Shown here one piece after another: positions 17,916 through 27,836 of a DNA stretch of 64,000 nucleotides. Below the pieces are notes generated by a model that was not told the origin of the DNA, ran no database searches, and was given only the letters and a program-made list of their open reading frames with translations. The position numbers and the translations under genes were made by a program. Every line of letters begins with the position of its first letter. Positions within the stretch are counted from its first letter, which is position 1. The stretch covers positions 279,638-343,637 of the forward strand of contig SPEL01000004.1 in the NCBI GenBank assembly GCA_009360885.1, in the 5' to 3' direction. Origin of the DNA: Sphingobium sp. (lineage in GTDB: Bacteria; Pseudomonadota; Alphaproteobacteria; Sphingomonadales; Sphingomonadaceae).

Positions 17916-19777
17916 GCTGCTTGCCCTCCGCTTTCTGACCGACGCCTGATATGCACTAATATCGCGGCCAATGCTGCCGGGGTAATGCCCGCTATACGCG
18001 ATGCTGCCGCCAATGTTTCGGGCTTCGCCGCCAATAAGCGCTCTCGCATTTCAAGCGATAGTCCGCCTATTCCGTCATAGTCAAAAGTCGCGGGTATGCG
18101 GATAGCTTCATTGCGATGTAATTCTTCTATCTCTGCCGACTGCCGTTCAAGATAGGGCGCATAATGAGCATCCTCCAATATCTCATCGCGCAAATCGGCA
18201 TCAACCGACGCCAACAACGGGGCGAGATCGACAATAACCTTTTCCATTTCCGGAAAACGCGCCCATTCAAATAGGGAACGCTTGGTTCCGTCTTGCCGCA
18301 CCGAAACACCTTCACGTGCCAGTTCATTCGGCGATTTCTCTATGCTCAGCTCTTCCATGACAGAGTCGCGTTGCTCCATCCTGCGGAGGAACCAGTCGCG
18401 TCTTTCTGACCCGATCAACCCATGTTCCAATGCCTGCCCGGTAAGGCGGGTTGTCGCATTATCTGCCCGCAAACGCAGGCGATATTCCGCCCGAGCCGTC
18501 AGCATTCGATAAGGCTCTGTCACGCCATGCAGGATGAGGTCATCGACCATCACTCCAATATAGCTGCCTGTACGCTCGAGAATAAGTGCATCCTGCCCCA
18601 GCGCATAGGCCGCCGCATTCGCACCGGCAACCAGCCCCTGCGCAGAGGCTTCCTCATATCCGGTGGTGCCGTTGATCTGTCCGGCACAATATAGGCCCGG
18701 CATCGCCAATAGCCCCAATGTTCTATCTAACGCACGCGGATCAACATAATCATATTCCACCGCATAGCCTGGAACGACCATATCCACCTTTTCCAAACCG
18801 CGAATAGACCGCAGCATCTGCCACTGAATATCTACCGGTAAGGAGGTGCTAATCCCATTAGGATAAACCAGATGCGTGTTCAGCCCTTCCGGTTCCAGAA
18901 AAATCTGATGCCCATCTCTGTCCCCAAAGCGGAAAATCTTATCCTCAATGGAAGGACAATAGCGCGGCCCCTTTCCTTCAATGGCGCCACTGAATAGGGG
19001 CGAACGATCAAGCCCGGAGCGAATGATGTCGTGGGTTTGCGCATTGGTGCGGGTAATCGCGCAGGCCAGTTGCGGAACCTTACGCCCACCAGCCATAGCC
19101 CCCATGGTCCAGCCCTCTTCATCTGATGGCTGCTCATCCAATATAGCCCAGTTAATTGTGCGGCCATCCAGACGAGCTGGCGTGCCGGTTTTCAGGCGCG
19201 ACAAAGGAAGCCCCAACCCCCGAAGCCTCTCCCCTAAGCGGGTTGCAGCGCGCTCTTCCACCCGTCCACCGATGGATATTTCTTCGCCGCGAAATAGTTT
19301 GCCACCCAGAAAGGTTCCTGTCGCCAGCACCACTGCTGCCGCAGTGACAATGCTGCCATCCGCCAGTTCGACCCCGGTGATGGCACCATCCTTAACCGGG
19401 AGGTCTGCCGCTTCTCCAGCTATGATCGTCAACCCCTGTTGCGCGGCAAGCTGGCGTTGAACGGACGCACGAAACAAAGTACGGTCTGCCTGAACACGAG
19501 GTCCCTGCACTGCCTTGCCCTTGCTGCTGTTCAGCATCCGGTGATGGATAGCCGCGTCATCAGCAGCGCGCGCTATGATACCGTCAAAGGCGTCAACCTC
19601 CCGCACCAGATGCCCTTTACCCAGCCCGCCGATGGCCGGATTACAGGACATGGCACCGATTGTTCCTGCATCAAAAGTGATAAGGGCAGTGCGAGCGCCT
19701 TTGCGCGCCGCCGCCATAGCAGCCTCACACCCGGCATGACCGCCGCCAATGACAATCACATCAAAATCTGTCTTCAT
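17912..19777 (-). CDS. mnmG: tRNA uridine-5-carboxymethylaminomethyl modification enzyme MnmG
   Basis: The FAD-dependent GidA/MnmG subunit that, with MnmE, installs the carboxymethylaminomethyl group on U34 of several tRNAs. The 621 residues start with the FAD-binding [18 protein letters not shown] motif and contain [18 protein letters not shown] near residue 47 and the second signature near 280 with [12 protein letters not shown]. The C-terminal helical MnmE-binding domain ends with the conserved region [14 protein letters not shown]. It overlaps rsmG by four bases. Its partner mnmE is 107 bp upstream on the same strand, separated by a parS site. Confidence 0.97.
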   Translation of the reverse strand: MKTDFDVIVIGGGHAGCEAAMAAARKGARTALITFDAGTIGAMSCNPAIGGLGKGHLVREVDAFDGIIARAADDAAIHHRMLNSSKGKAVQGPRVQADRTLFRASVQRQLAAQQGLTIIAGEAADLPVKDGAITGVELADGSIVTAAAVVLATGTFLGGKLFRGEEISIGGRVEERAATRLGERLRGLGLPLSRLKTGTPARLDGRTINWAILDEQPSDEEGWTMGAMAGGRKVPQLACAITRTNAQTHDIIRSGLDRSPLFSGAIEGKGPRYCPSIEDKIFRFGDRDGHQIFLEPEGLNTHLVYPNGISTSLPVDIQWQMLRSIRGLEKVDMVVPGYAVEYDYVDPRALDRTLGLLAMPGLYCAGQINGTTGYEEASAQGLVAGANAAAYALGQDALILERTGSYIGVMVDDLILHGVTEPYRMLTARAEYRLRLRADNATTRLTGQALEHGLIGSERRDWFLRRMEQRDSVMEELSIEKSPNELAREGVSVRQDGTKRSLFEWARFPEMEKVIVDLAPLLASVDADLRDEILEDAHYAPYLERQSAEIEELHRNEAIRIPATFDYDGIGGLSLEMRERLLAAKPETLAAASRIAGITPAALAAILVHIRRRSESGGQAA

Positions 19778-19852
19778 CGCTGCTCCATAAATCAGCAGAG
19801 AGGCAGCGTCAAAGACCGTTATGAAAGAATGATTCGAAAAGCCATAAAGCGA

Positions 19853-19868
19853 TGTTTCACGTGAAACA
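19853..19868. promoter_or_regulatory. parS centromere site 3, mnmE-mnmG gap
   Basis: A perfect TGTTTCACGTGAAACA palindrome in the 107-bp gap between mnmE and mnmG, about 3.4 kb from the parB start. Together with sites at 10490 and 17856 it forms a parS cluster on the left side of the putative origin. Confidence 0.95.
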
Positions 19869-19884
19869 TTCGCCGCTTATTATC

Positions 19885-21189
19885 TCATTTACCGATACAG
19901 AAACGGGAGAAAAGACTATCCAGCATATCCTCAACACCACTGCGCCCAATCAGCCGGTCCATGGCATCTCGTGATAATCGCAATTGCTCCGCGACAATCA
20001 ATAAATCCGTTTCCAACTGCGCATCCCGAAGCAATTGAACAATATTGGTAACGGCATCGCGCTGGCGCTTGTGCAGTGCATAGCTTCCCTCTGTTGGAAT
20101 AAGATGTTTTACCTTGTTCAGTATCATCTCGACCAGCACCGCCATATTTTTACCTGTCCGTGCGGATATACAAATAGTTGTGCCTTCAGATTCAACCCAA
20201 TCCACCCTATCCATCTGGGCAGACACGCATATCGCATCTTCTCGCGGGCTATCATCAGGTGCGCCAAGCCACAGCACTATATCCGCACTGTCGATTGCCT
20301 GCTTTGCCCGATCAATACCAATTTGCTCAATCCGGTCATCGGTTGTTTCCGCAAGCCCTGCAGTATCCGTGAGCACAAAAGCCACCCCACCAAGGCTTAC
20401 CGGTACTTCTATCCGATCCCGCGTTGTTCCGGCTATGTCAGATACAATCGCGGCTTCCCGTCCCGCGAGCGCATTTAACAATGTGGACTTCCCTGCATTG
20501 GGCGGACCTGCCAGAACCAGATGAATGCCATCACGCAAACGTTCTGCCGATGGCGCAGAAAGCTGCGCTGCCATATCCAGCATCAGATCGGCCAAATTCT
20601 TACGAACGCCTGACTCTAATCCCTCATCAGGCACATCATCTTCATCAGAAAAATCGAGGAGAGATTCCACCTGCGCGCTACATGCCAGTAAACGTCCGCG
20701 CCAATCCTCCAAACGGCGAGAAAAATGCCCATCCGCCATCATAATCGCAGCGCGGCGCTGACTCTCTGTTTCGGCCGAGAGAAGGTCCGCCAAACCCTCT
20801 GCTTCGTTCAAATCTATTCGGCCATTTTCAAAAGAACGGCGGGTAAATTCACCAGCCTCAGCCTCTCGCAAAGGAAAAGCATTCTCCTGCTTTGCCAGCG
20901 CAGCTAAAACCGCCCGCACCACGGCACTACCGCCATGACAATGCCACTCAACCAAATCCTCACCCGTTACGGTATCCGGCCCCGGCAAACATAATATCAA
21001 TGCCCGGTCCAGCACCTCTCCACTATCAGGATCGAGTAAAGCGCGCACATGGGCCGCTCGTGGCTGAGAGGGCGTCGCGTCCTTTGTAAACAAGGAATGT
21101 ATAGCGAAAGAATGAGGCCCGCTAATGCGGATGACCGCAATAGCTGCGGGAGGGCGTCCACTGGACAACGCAAAAATAGTATCAGTCAC
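19885..21189 (-). CDS. mnmE: tRNA modification GTPase MnmE
   Basis: A 434-residue GTPase that partners MnmG in U34 modification. The N-terminal tetrahydrofolate-binding domain covers residues 1-115 (TIFALSSGRPPAAIAVIRISG). A helical domain is interrupted by the G domain with LAGPPNAGKSTLLNAL (near residue 220), DIAGTTRD and DTAGLAETTD. The protein ends with the diagnostic FCIGK, whose Cys contributes to catalysis. The length is slightly below 450 but typical of alphaproteobacteria. It is 15 bases downstream of the DUF6489 gene. Confidence 0.97.
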   Translation of the reverse strand: MTDTIFALSSGRPPAAIAVIRISGPHSFAIHSLFTKDATPSQPRAAHVRALLDPDSGEVLDRALILCLPGPDTVTGEDLVEWHCHGGSAVVRAVLAALAKQENAFPLREAEAGEFTRRSFENGRIDLNEAEGLADLLSAETESQRRAAIMMADGHFSRRLEDWRGRLLACSAQVESLLDFSDEDDVPDEGLESGVRKNLADLMLDMAAQLSAPSAERLRDGIHLVLAGPPNAGKSTLLNALAGREAAIVSDIAGTTRDRIEVPVSLGGVAFVLTDTAGLAETTDDRIEQIGIDRAKQAIDSADIVLWLGAPDDSPREDAICVSAQMDRVDWVESEGTTICISARTGKNMAVLVEMILNKVKHLIPTEGSYALHKRQRDAVTNIVQLLRDAQLETDLLIVAEQLRLSRDAMDRLIGRSGVEDMLDSLFSRFCIGK

Positions 21190-21204
21190 AGCCTGAACCG
21201 GCCC

Positions 21205-21450
21205 TTAGTCTCTATTGCCAGAAGTTCCACTAAGACCAATATTCATCATCTGCTGGAACATTCGCATGCTTGCATCCCCCATAGGTGCAAAAGCACGGAT
21301 CATTTTTTCCATCTGTTCGATGCTACCGGCACCGTCCATTGCGCCGACCACCGAGGATATATATTTTTCATGAACTGGCGAGAGATCCGGCAGACCGAGA
21401 AAGCTGCGCGCTTCTTCAGGGGTGCAATCAACATTGACTGTGACCTTCAT
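21205..21450 (-). CDS. DUF6489-type small protein
   Basis: An 81-residue acidic protein beginning MKVTVNVDCTPEEARSFLGL and ending in a Met-rich amphipathic helix (MRMFQQMMNIG) plus a short Ser/Gly tail. The family (I recall it as DUF6489) is found next to mnmE in many alphaproteobacteria and has no assigned function. The ATG at 21450 was chosen because the conserved sequence begins there and GGAAGGG lies upstream. It is probably co-transcribed with mnmE, 15 bases downstream. The content resembles phasin-like helical proteins, but this is only an impression. Confidence 0.78.
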   Translation of the reverse strand: MKVTVNVDCTPEEARSFLGLPDLSPVHEKYISSVVGAMDGAGSIEQMEKMIRAFAPMGDASMRMFQQMMNIGLSGTSGNRD

Positions 21451-21522
21451 ATCCCGCCCTTCCCCTTTGCAAAACACATCAGTCGATCAAACCAGACCGA
21501 CTGATGGTTAAGCATTGGACTG

Positions 21523-22248
21523 TTACTTGAACAGGGTCAAGATACCGATATGCTGGTCGGTGATGCCTTCATAGATCATCGTGCCAGCAACGTAGAGAAT
21601 GACGAGCAGGCCAAGATAGGCAATCCAGCGGAAACGCTCAATATATTTGGCGATGACATTGGCAGCAACGCCCATCAAAGCCACTGACAGCACCAGACCA
21701 ACGATAAGGATACCGGGATGTTCTCGCGCTGCACCAGCCACCGCCAGCACGTTATCAAGGCTCATCGAAACGTCAGCAACAGCAACTGCCCAGGCAGCAC
21801 CAGCAAAGCTCTTTGCCGGGCGGACACCGCTATTCTCGTCACCATGAATTTCTGGCGAACCGACATTACCCGTGGTGGGTCGCAGTTCACGATACATTTT
21901 CCAGCTAACCCAAAGCAACAACAAGCCGCCTGCGAAAATCAGGCCGACAATTTGCATCAACTCGGTAACAACCAGCGCAAAGACGATACGCAGCACCAAT
22001 GCAGCTACAATACCGATCATGATAACTTTACGGCGCTGATTTTCCGGTAGACCTGCCGCCAATGCACCAACGATGATGGCATTATCACCCGCCAGCATGA
22101 TATCAATCATCAGCACCTTGAAAAAGGCGGACATCTCTGCTGGTTCAGTAATATTGGCAAAATCATTGACAATATGGGCCCATAGCTCAGCTAACGGCAT
22201 AGGGGCTGCTGATACAGCGGCTGTGGCGGCAGATAATATTTCAAGCAT
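21523..22248 (-). CDS. TerC-family integral membrane protein
   Basis: A 241-residue inner-membrane protein with about seven transmembrane segments. The family signature is visible in LMIDIMLAGDNAIIVGALAAGLP near residue 48, with a membrane-embedded Asp, and its repeat AVAVADVSMSLDNVLAVAGAA near residue 157. TerC/YjbE-type proteins are implicated in Mn2+ export and metalation of exported enzymes; the original tellurite-resistance label is not a prediction for this protein. It is 33 bases downstream of rho on the same strand, so may be read through from it. Confidence 0.9.
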   Translation of the reverse strand: MLEILSAATAAVSAAPMPLAELWAHIVNDFANITEPAEMSAFFKVLMIDIMLAGDNAIIVGALAAGLPENQRRKVIMIGIVAALVLRIVFALVVTELMQIVGLIFAGGLLLLWVSWKMYRELRPTTGNVGSPEIHGDENSGVRPAKSFAGAAWAVAVADVSMSLDNVLAVAGAAREHPGILIVGLVLSVALMGVAANVIAKYIERFRWIAYLGLLVILYVAGTMIYEGITDQHIGILTLFK

Positions 22249-22281
22249 GGGAAAGAAACGCCCTTTTTGAAGAAAGGTTCA

Positions 22282-23538
22282 TCACTGATTCATAGAATCA
22301 AAGAAATCTTCATTAGTTTTGGAATTTTTCATCTTATCGAGCAAGAATTCCATAGCATCTACAGTGCCCATTTGCATCAATATACGGCGCAGGACCCACA
22401 TTTTGGAAAGTGTTGTTTTCTCAACCAACAATTCTTCCTTACGCGTGCCGGATTTACCAACGTCAAGCGCCGGGAAGATACGTTTGTCGGCTACCTTACG
22501 GTCCAGCACCATTTCGCTATTACCCGTGCCTTTGAATTCTTCAAAGATCACTTCATCCATACGGCTACCCGTATCAATGAGGGCCGTCGCGATAATAGAA
22601 AGCGAGCCGCCTTCTTCAATATTACGGGCCGCACCAAAGAAACGCTTAGGCCGCTGGAGGGCATTAGCATCCACACCACCGGTCAGCACCTTACCCGATG
22701 AAGGCACAACAGTATTATAAGCGCGCCCGAGGCGGGTGATACTATCGAGCAGGATGACAACATCCTTCTTATGCTCAACAAGGCGTTTTGCCTTTTCTAT
22801 AACCATTTCAGCAACTTGTACATGGCGTGCTGCTGGTTCGTCAAAGGTAGAGGATACAACCTCTCCCTTCACACTACGCTGCATATCGGTGACTTCTTCC
22901 GGACGTTCGTCAATCAGCAATACGATCAGGAACACTTCCGGATGATTATCCGTAATCGCCTTAGCGATATTCTGCAGCAGAACCGTTTTACCCGTGCGCG
23001 GCGGCGCAACGATAAGCGCGCGCTGCCCCTTCCCCTGCGGCGCAACAATATCAATAACGCGGGCTGATCGGTCCTTAATAGTCGGGTCCAGCGTATCCAG
23101 CCGTAATTTCTCGGTTGGGTAAAGCGGTGTAAGGTTATCGAAATTAACCCGATGACGCACGGCCTCGGGATTATCGAAATTCACGCTAATCAGCTTGGTC
23201 AGTGCAAAATAACGTTCGCCATCCTTGGGCGCACGGATTTCGCCTTCGACTGTGTCACCGGTGCGCAGCCCATATTTACGGACCTGATTGGGCGATACAT
23301 AAATATCATCCGGCCCGGCGAGGAAATTTGCTTCCGCCGAACGAAGAAAACCAAAACCGTCCTGCAAGACCTCAATCGTGCCGACACCCATAATCTGTTC
23401 GCCATTTTCAGCCTCAGCCTTCAATATGGCAAACATCAGATCTTGCTTGCGCAGGGTGGATGCTCCCTCAACACCCAGCTCTTCAGCCATGGTGACAAGT
23501 TCAGCGGGCGTATGATTTTTGAGGTCTTTCAAATGCAT
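22282..23538 (-). CDS. rho: transcription termination factor Rho
   Basis: The hexameric RNA-dependent ATPase/translocase that ends transcription. The 418 residues begin with the Rho_N helical domain ([22 protein letters not shown]). The cold-shock-like RNA-binding domain follows ([11 protein letters not shown] near residue 60). The RecA-type motor has Walker [14 protein letters not shown] (near residue 175), the Walker [14 protein letters not shown], and the Q/R-loop region. The length is normal. The Rho domain gene is in a leftward run with hemE-hemJ upstream and terC downstream. Rho commonly autoregulates; the 190-bp leader has a large hairpin. Confidence 0.97.
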   Translation of the reverse strand: MHLKDLKNHTPAELVTMAEELGVEGASTLRKQDLMFAILKAEAENGEQIMGVGTIEVLQDGFGFLRSAEANFLAGPDDIYVSPNQVRKYGLRTGDTVEGEIRAPKDGERYFALTKLISVNFDNPEAVRHRVNFDNLTPLYPTEKLRLDTLDPTIKDRSARVIDIVAPQGKGQRALIVAPPRTGKTVLLQNIAKAITDNHPEVFLIVLLIDERPEEVTDMQRSVKGEVVSSTFDEPAARHVQVAEMVIEKAKRLVEHKKDVVILLDSITRLGRAYNTVVPSSGKVLTGGVDANALQRPKRFFGAARNIEEGGSLSIIATALIDTGSRMDEVIFEEFKGTGNSEMVLDRKVADKRIFPALDVGKSGTRKEELLVEKTTLSKMWVLRRILMQMGTVDAMEFLLDKMKNSKTNEDFFDSMNQ

Positions 23539-23669
23539 ATAGAAATCCGGGGTGCGATTATAGCGTGATAGGGATGAGTATCAAAAGCCGCCCGGGGACA
23601 TATGAATTGGGAAAATATCTTCTAACAGGCCGGACGGCCACAGATTCCAACCAGCGTTAGAACGCAACA

Positions 23670-23701
23670 GGCAGAGTGTCAAGCAACTGCTGCACTCTGC
23701 C
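23670..23701 (-). other. hairpin between hemJ and rho
   Basis: Perfect 9-bp arms GGCAGAGTG and CACTCTGCC enclose a 14-base loop, 28 bases after the hemJ stop and 130 bases before rho. There is no following T-run on the minus strand, so it is not a classic intrinsic terminator. It could be a Rho-dependent pause structure, an mRNA 3'-end stabiliser, or part of the rho leader. Confidence 0.55.
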
Positions 23702-23728
23702 TATATTACAAAATATGTCAAAAGAAAA

Positions 23729-24184
23729 TCAGAAGGGTTTAACTACGGCCAGTACAACAATAATGGCCGCCATAATGCCGGGTATTTCATTAATCATCCG
23801 CAATTTCTTATCGCTTAATGATCTCTGGCCCTTGGCGAGCTTTTTTGCATAGCCAATCATCCAGCCATGATAGCCAGACAGAAGCAGCACCAATAATAAT
23901 TTCAGGTGAAACCAGCCACCCGTCGCCCACGCCTCAATATTCACCATCAGCATCAGGCCTAACACCCAGACAATGATGAGAGATGGGTTTAGGATGATAC
24001 GGCGGAGTTTATCCTCACGCTCTATCCATTTACTGTCTTCATCTGAACCGATTTCGGTTTCCTGATGATAAACAAAGAAGCGGGGCATCATGAACAAGCC
24101 CGCCATCAGGAAGATAACAAAGATGATATGCGCAGCCTTCACCCAAAGATAGGCATTGCCAAGGAATCCTGCGAAATCGCTCAT
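23729..24184 (-). CDS. hemJ: HemJ-type protoporphyrinogen IX oxidase
   Basis: A 151-residue membrane protein with four predicted transmembrane helices, of the HemJ (UPF0093) family. It oxidises protoporphyrinogen IX to protoporphyrin IX in the inner membrane in bacteria lacking HemG/HemY. The conserved His in KAAHIIFVIFLMAGLF (near residue 20) and the WFHLKLLLVLLLSGYH segment (near residue 95) fit the heme-binding residues of the family. It overlaps hemE by four bases, so two heme-pathway genes form an operon. This context makes the HemJ call strong. Confidence 0.92.
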   Translation of the reverse strand: MSDFAGFLGNAYLWVKAAHIIFVIFLMAGLFMMPRFFVYHQETEIGSDEDSKWIEREDKLRRIILNPSLIIVWVLGLMLMVNIEAWATGGWFHLKLLLVLLLSGYHGWMIGYAKKLAKGQRSLSDKKLRMINEIPGIMAAIIVVLAVVKPF

Positions 24185-25230
24185 TTCTGTCCTCCTGCCC
24201 GCTTCAGCATCTGTTCCACATGGGTAATGGGGGTATCCTGCACTATGCCATGACCCAGATTGAAAATATGGGGCCTGTCCGGAAATGCCGCAAGGATGCG
24301 GTCAATCGCTTCATCAAGGATTTGCTCGCCTGCAATTAACGCGAGAGGATCCAGATTCCCTTGAACTGGAATGCCAGCAGGAAGATGGTCATTAGCCCAG
24401 ACCGGATCAATTGTTTCATCAAGTCCAACCGCATCAACGCCGGTTTCCCGCGCATAATTTACCAGCTTTGACCCTGCTCCTTTCGGAAAACCAATAATCG
24501 GCACATCAGGTCGCGCAGCCTTCAAACGATTCACAATTTCTCGGTTTGGTGCAATGACCCAGCGTTCAAATTGCGTCGGGGAAAGAGTGCCTGCCCAGCT
24601 ATCAAATAGCTGTACAGCATCAACCCCCGCATCAATCTGACCAATGAGATAAGGCACGGTTGCATCAATAATGGCATCAATGATGCGCTGAAACCGCTCA
24701 GGATCAGCATATGCGAGCCGCCGTGCGGTGGCTTGATCCCGGCTCCCCTGCCCTGCAACCATATATGTGGCAATGGTCCAGGGGCTGCCTGCAAAGCCCA
24801 GAAAGGTCGTTTCTGGTGCCAGACGTGCCTTTACCAGCCGTACTGTCTCATAAATCGCATCATAACGTGACCAATCCGGAATCAGTGTCTCAATGCCATT
24901 TTCTGCTAGTATAGGGGCAAGGCGAGGCCCTTCTCCTGCTTCGAACCATAATTTTTGTCCCATCGCATAAGGGACAATCAATATGTCCGAAAAGAGAATG
25001 GCGGCCTGAAGCCCATCAGGCCCGGTACCAAATCGGGCAAGGGGTTGTACCGTTACTTCTGCGGCGGCCATGCTATCATAGACCAGCTCAAGAAATCCCC
25101 CTTTATCGGCCCGCAATGCCCGATATTCCGGCAAATAGCGGCCTGCCTGACGCATCATCCATTTAGGCGCGACTGTCTGACGCTGGCCGTTGAGAACAGC
25201 AAGGAGAGGTTTTTCCGGGGCCGCAGACAT
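24181..25230 (-). CDS. hemE: uroporphyrinogen decarboxylase
   Basis: Decarboxylates uroporphyrinogen III to coproporphyrinogen III in heme synthesis. The 349-residue protein has the N-terminal signature PKWMMRQAGRYLPEYR near residue 22, the GFAGSPWTIATYM segment near residue 145 and the C-terminal FNLGHGI motif with the conserved His. It overlaps hemJ. Its 5' end faces the DnaA-box-rich gap, and an adjacent hemE is the landmark of the alphaproteobacterial origin, as in Caulobacter crescentus. Confidence 0.97.
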   Translation of the reverse strand: MSAAPEKPLLAVLNGQRQTVAPKWMMRQAGRYLPEYRALRADKGGFLELVYDSMAAAEVTVQPLARFGTGPDGLQAAILFSDILIVPYAMGQKLWFEAGEGPRLAPILAENGIETLIPDWSRYDAIYETVRLVKARLAPETTFLGFAGSPWTIATYMVAGQGSRDQATARRLAYADPERFQRIIDAIIDATVPYLIGQIDAGVDAVQLFDSWAGTLSPTQFERWVIAPNREIVNRLKAARPDVPIIGFPKGAGSKLVNYARETGVDAVGLDETIDPVWANDHLPAGIPVQGNLDPLALIAGEQILDEAIDRILAAFPDRPHIFNLGHGIVQDTPITHVEQMLKRAGGQK

Positions 25231-25519
25231 GGATCCTATATATCCTATTATTAAGATTCAGATTGATATTGTAGATAGTCGGTTGAAACCGGGGTTTATG
25301 CATTGTCCCCATTTTTGCCAACAGTCATGCTGTATTTATGCCTGCTTCATTCCACGAGTCTGACATTTTATCCTCATTTTCCACAGGCTGTGGATAAGTT
25401 TATGCCCATCTGGATAGCCTGTGGATAAAGTTCCACAAAGCGTGGGAGGAATCCCACTTTTTACTTATCCCCATTTCTATCCCTTGATTTATCCACAGCT
25501 AATCAACAGAGTCATCCGC
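25231..25519. other. oriC: putative chromosome replication origin (oriC)
   Basis: A 289-bp gap between the divergent hemE and PEP-synthase-regulator genes. It contains three perfect DnaA boxes (TTATCCACA or its complement) at 25389-25397, 25420-25428 and 25489-25497. Near-matches are TTATCCCCA at 25465-25473 and TTATCCTCA at 25368-25376. An AT-rich stretch at 25231-25285 next to hemE could serve as the unwinding element. The gene context matches the hemE-flanked origin of Caulobacter. Origin activity is inferred, not shown; promoters of both neighbours must lie here too. Confidence 0.8.
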
Positions 25520-26359
25520 ATGACCCGTCTCCATCTTCATCTTATCTCAGACTCTACCGGTGAAACGCTGGAGAATATCGTTAAAGCCTCTATCGCTCAG
25601 TTTGAGGATGTAGAAGCTATCCGCCATTTTTGGCCAATGGTACGCTCGGAAGATCATCTTCAGCGCATCATGCAGGAAATTTCTAATAATCCGGGTCTGG
25701 TTCTTTTCACGCTGGTCAACCCGATCATGAGGCGAAAGCTAGAACAGCAATGTAGGGTGCTGGGCCTTCCTCATGTTGCACCGCTTGATGACGTGACGGA
25801 CTCTATGTCCAACATATTGGGGCAGGAAACCCGCAACAGACCGGGTCGTAAACATAAGCTGGATGATGCCTATTTCGCGAGGATAGAGGCGATACAATTT
25901 ACCATCGCCCATGATGATGGCGTGGGTGAGGACAATTGGGAAGAGGCAGATATTGTCCTCGTCGGGGTATCGCGTACGTCCAAGACGCCGACATCCATCT
26001 ATCTTGCTAATCGCGGATTTAAGACGGCCAATATCCCTGTGGTGCCAGAATCCCCTCCGCCTTCTGTTCTCTATCGTCTCAAGCACCCATTAGTGGTTGG
26101 CCTTGTCATCAGCCCCGACCGGTTGATTCAAATCAGACGAAATCGGCTGCTTTCGCTTAATCAGGCACCGGAAACAGCCTATGTCGATCTGGATCAGGTG
26201 CAAAGAGAGCTAGCTTTTGCCCGAAGGTTAATCGCTGATAATGATTGGCCAGTGATTGATGTTACCCGCAGGTCGATTGAGGAAGCCTCTGCTGCCATCA
26301 TCAATCTGTTCAATGAAAGGCAGATCCGTCCGCATAATATGCCTGAGGCCGGAGCGTGA
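25520..26359 (+). CDS. pyruvate, water dikinase (PEP synthase) regulatory protein
   Basis: A DUF299/PPSR-family bifunctional kinase/phosphorylase, 279 residues, that inactivates and reactivates PEP synthase or pyruvate phosphate dikinase by ADP-dependent phosphorylation and Pi-dependent dephosphorylation. It begins LHLHLISDSTGETLENI and carries the P-loop-like GVSRTSKTPTSIYLANRG near residue 150. The ATG at 25520 is where homology begins; the longer frame would run into the DnaA boxes. It heads a rightward run (maf, aroE, coaE, dnaQ) next to the putative origin. Which dikinase is the target here is not visible in the window. Confidence 0.92.
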   Translation: MTRLHLHLISDSTGETLENIVKASIAQFEDVEAIRHFWPMVRSEDHLQRIMQEISNNPGLVLFTLVNPIMRRKLEQQCRVLGLPHVAPLDDVTDSMSNILGQETRNRPGRKHKLDDAYFARIEAIQFTIAHDDGVGEDNWEEADIVLVGVSRTSKTPTSIYLANRGFKTANIPVVPESPPPSVLYRLKHPLVVGLVISPDRLIQIRRNRLLSLNQAPETAYVDLDQVQRELAFARRLIADNDWPVIDVTRRSIEEASAAIINLFNERQIRPHNMPEAGA

Positions 26360-26361
26360 GC

Positions 26362-26979
26362 ATGGCTGACACATCCTCCTCGCCGGTTTTGATACTGGCC
26401 TCCCAAAGTGCAAGCCGTCGGGCCATGCTGGAGGCTGCAGGCGTTCCTTATGAGGCCTTGTCGCCTAATGTGGATGAGGACGCCTTTAAGGAGCAATTGC
26501 GTGCAGAAGGTCATAATGCCCGGCAATTGGCGGATGCTCTTGCAGAATTAAAGGCGCTGCGTCTTTCGGCGCGGGTGCCGGGTGCTTTGGTATTGGGTTG
26601 CGATCAGACGCTGGAACTGGCGGATGGCAGCATGATTGATAAGGCAGTAGACCTTTCTGATGCTGCCGCTATTCTGCGCCGTCTTTCAGGGGAAAGACAT
26701 CATCTCCATAGTGCGGCGGTAATTTGCCTGAATGGTCAGCCCGTGTGGCGACATATTGAAAAGGCAAAGATGACGGTTCGGCCTTTGTCCGATGCCTTTA
26801 TTGCTGATTATCTGGACCAGGAATGGGAAGAAATCCGCTGGTGCGTGGGGTGTTATCGCATTGAAGGCCCCGGCGCACAGCTTTTCAGTGCGATCGAAGG
26901 AACGCATTTTGCGATTCAGGGCCTGCCTATGCTGGCTTTGCTTGACTTTTTGCGGGTTCGAGGCGTTTTGGCGGCATGA
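26362..26979 (+). CDS. maf: Maf-family nucleotide pyrophosphatase
   Basis: A 205-residue member of the Maf/HAM1-like family that hydrolyses non-canonical or canonical NTPs (dTTP/UTP or m7GTP) to NMP and PPi. The characteristic LILASQSASRRAMLEAAGV opens the protein. The LGCDQTLEL motif near residue 75 and the IEGTHFAIQGLPM segment near the C-terminus fit the family, though TLEL differs from the usual VV. The ATG at 26362 starts three bases after the preceding stop. Its substrate class cannot be assigned by eye. It overlaps aroE by four bases. Confidence 0.88.
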   Translation: MADTSSSPVLILASQSASRRAMLEAAGVPYEALSPNVDEDAFKEQLRAEGHNARQLADALAELKALRLSARVPGALVLGCDQTLELADGSMIDKAVDLSDAAAILRRLSGERHHLHSAAVICLNGQPVWRHIEKAKMTVRPLSDAFIADYLDQEWEEIRWCVGCYRIEGPGAQLFSAIEGTHFAIQGLPMLALLDFLRVRGVLAA

Positions 26980-27812
26980 GCAAGACTATAACAGAACAGC
27001 CCCTTCCTTATGCCGAGGTGATTGGGGACCCGATTGCGCATAGCAAGTCACCTATCATCCATGGTTTCTGGCTGGAAAAGCTGGGTATAGAGGCGGAATA
27101 TCGGAAAACCCATGTCCGGCCTGAGGAATTATCCATTTATTTCCTGAAACGCAGGGCTGATCCGGATTGGTTGGGGTGCAATGTCACCATACCGCATAAG
27201 GTTGCGGTGCTGGATTATTGCAGTGATCCGGCCAAAGTCGGGGATATAATCGGTGCGGTAAATACCATTGCCTGCGAGACCGGCGGGCCTCTCATTGGTA
27301 CCAATACCGATGCGGGCGGTTTTCTGGCGCCTTTAATAGCATTGGGCTGGAAGGGAAAAAGCGCGGCTTTAATCGGCGCAGGCGGCGCAGCGCGGGCAGT
27401 GCTTTATGCGCTTAGCCAGACGGGCGTTACAGATTTCACCGTCATTGTGCGGGATAAGGCCAAGGGTCAGGCCTTGCTGGATCGCGCCGGGGTCAAGGGA
27501 ATGGTCATCACCATGGATGATGCCGTGCCAGCGGTGGATTTGCTGGTGAATTGCTCTCCGCTTGGCATGGTAGGCAAAGATGATCTGAACGTTGATCTCA
27601 GTTCCCTCCCCGATCATGCGGTGGTCTATGACATTGTTTATATACCGCTCGATACAAAATTACTGCTAGATGCGCGTGCGCGTGGGTTAAAGACAATAGA
27701 CGGGCTGGAAATGCTGATCGGGCAGGCGGCGCTTGCCTTTGATATTTTCTTCGATGCCCCAGCCCCGCGCGAATATGATGCGGAATTAAGGGAATTATTG
27801 CTGGCGGAATGA
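26976..27812 (+). CDS. aroE: shikimate dehydrogenase
   Basis: NADPH-dependent reduction of 3-dehydroshikimate in the aromatic amino-acid pathway. The 278 residues carry the substrate-binding GDPIAHSKSPIIHGFWL near residue 14, VTIPHK (catalytic Lys) near residue 70, NTDAGGF, and the Rossmann motif IGAGGAARAVLYAL near residue 135. The length is normal. The ATGA overlap with maf and the short gap to coaE support one operon. Confidence 0.96.
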   Translation: MSKTITEQPLPYAEVIGDPIAHSKSPIIHGFWLEKLGIEAEYRKTHVRPEELSIYFLKRRADPDWLGCNVTIPHKVAVLDYCSDPAKVGDIIGAVNTIACETGGPLIGTNTDAGGFLAPLIALGWKGKSAALIGAGGAARAVLYALSQTGVTDFTVIVRDKAKGQALLDRAGVKGMVITMDDAVPAVDLLVNCSPLGMVGKDDLNVDLSSLPDHAVVYDIVYIPLDTKLLLDARARGLKTIDGLEMLIGQAALAFDIFFDAPAPREYDAELRELLLAE

Positions 27813-27836
27813 GGTGCTGACCGGGCGGAGCGCATA

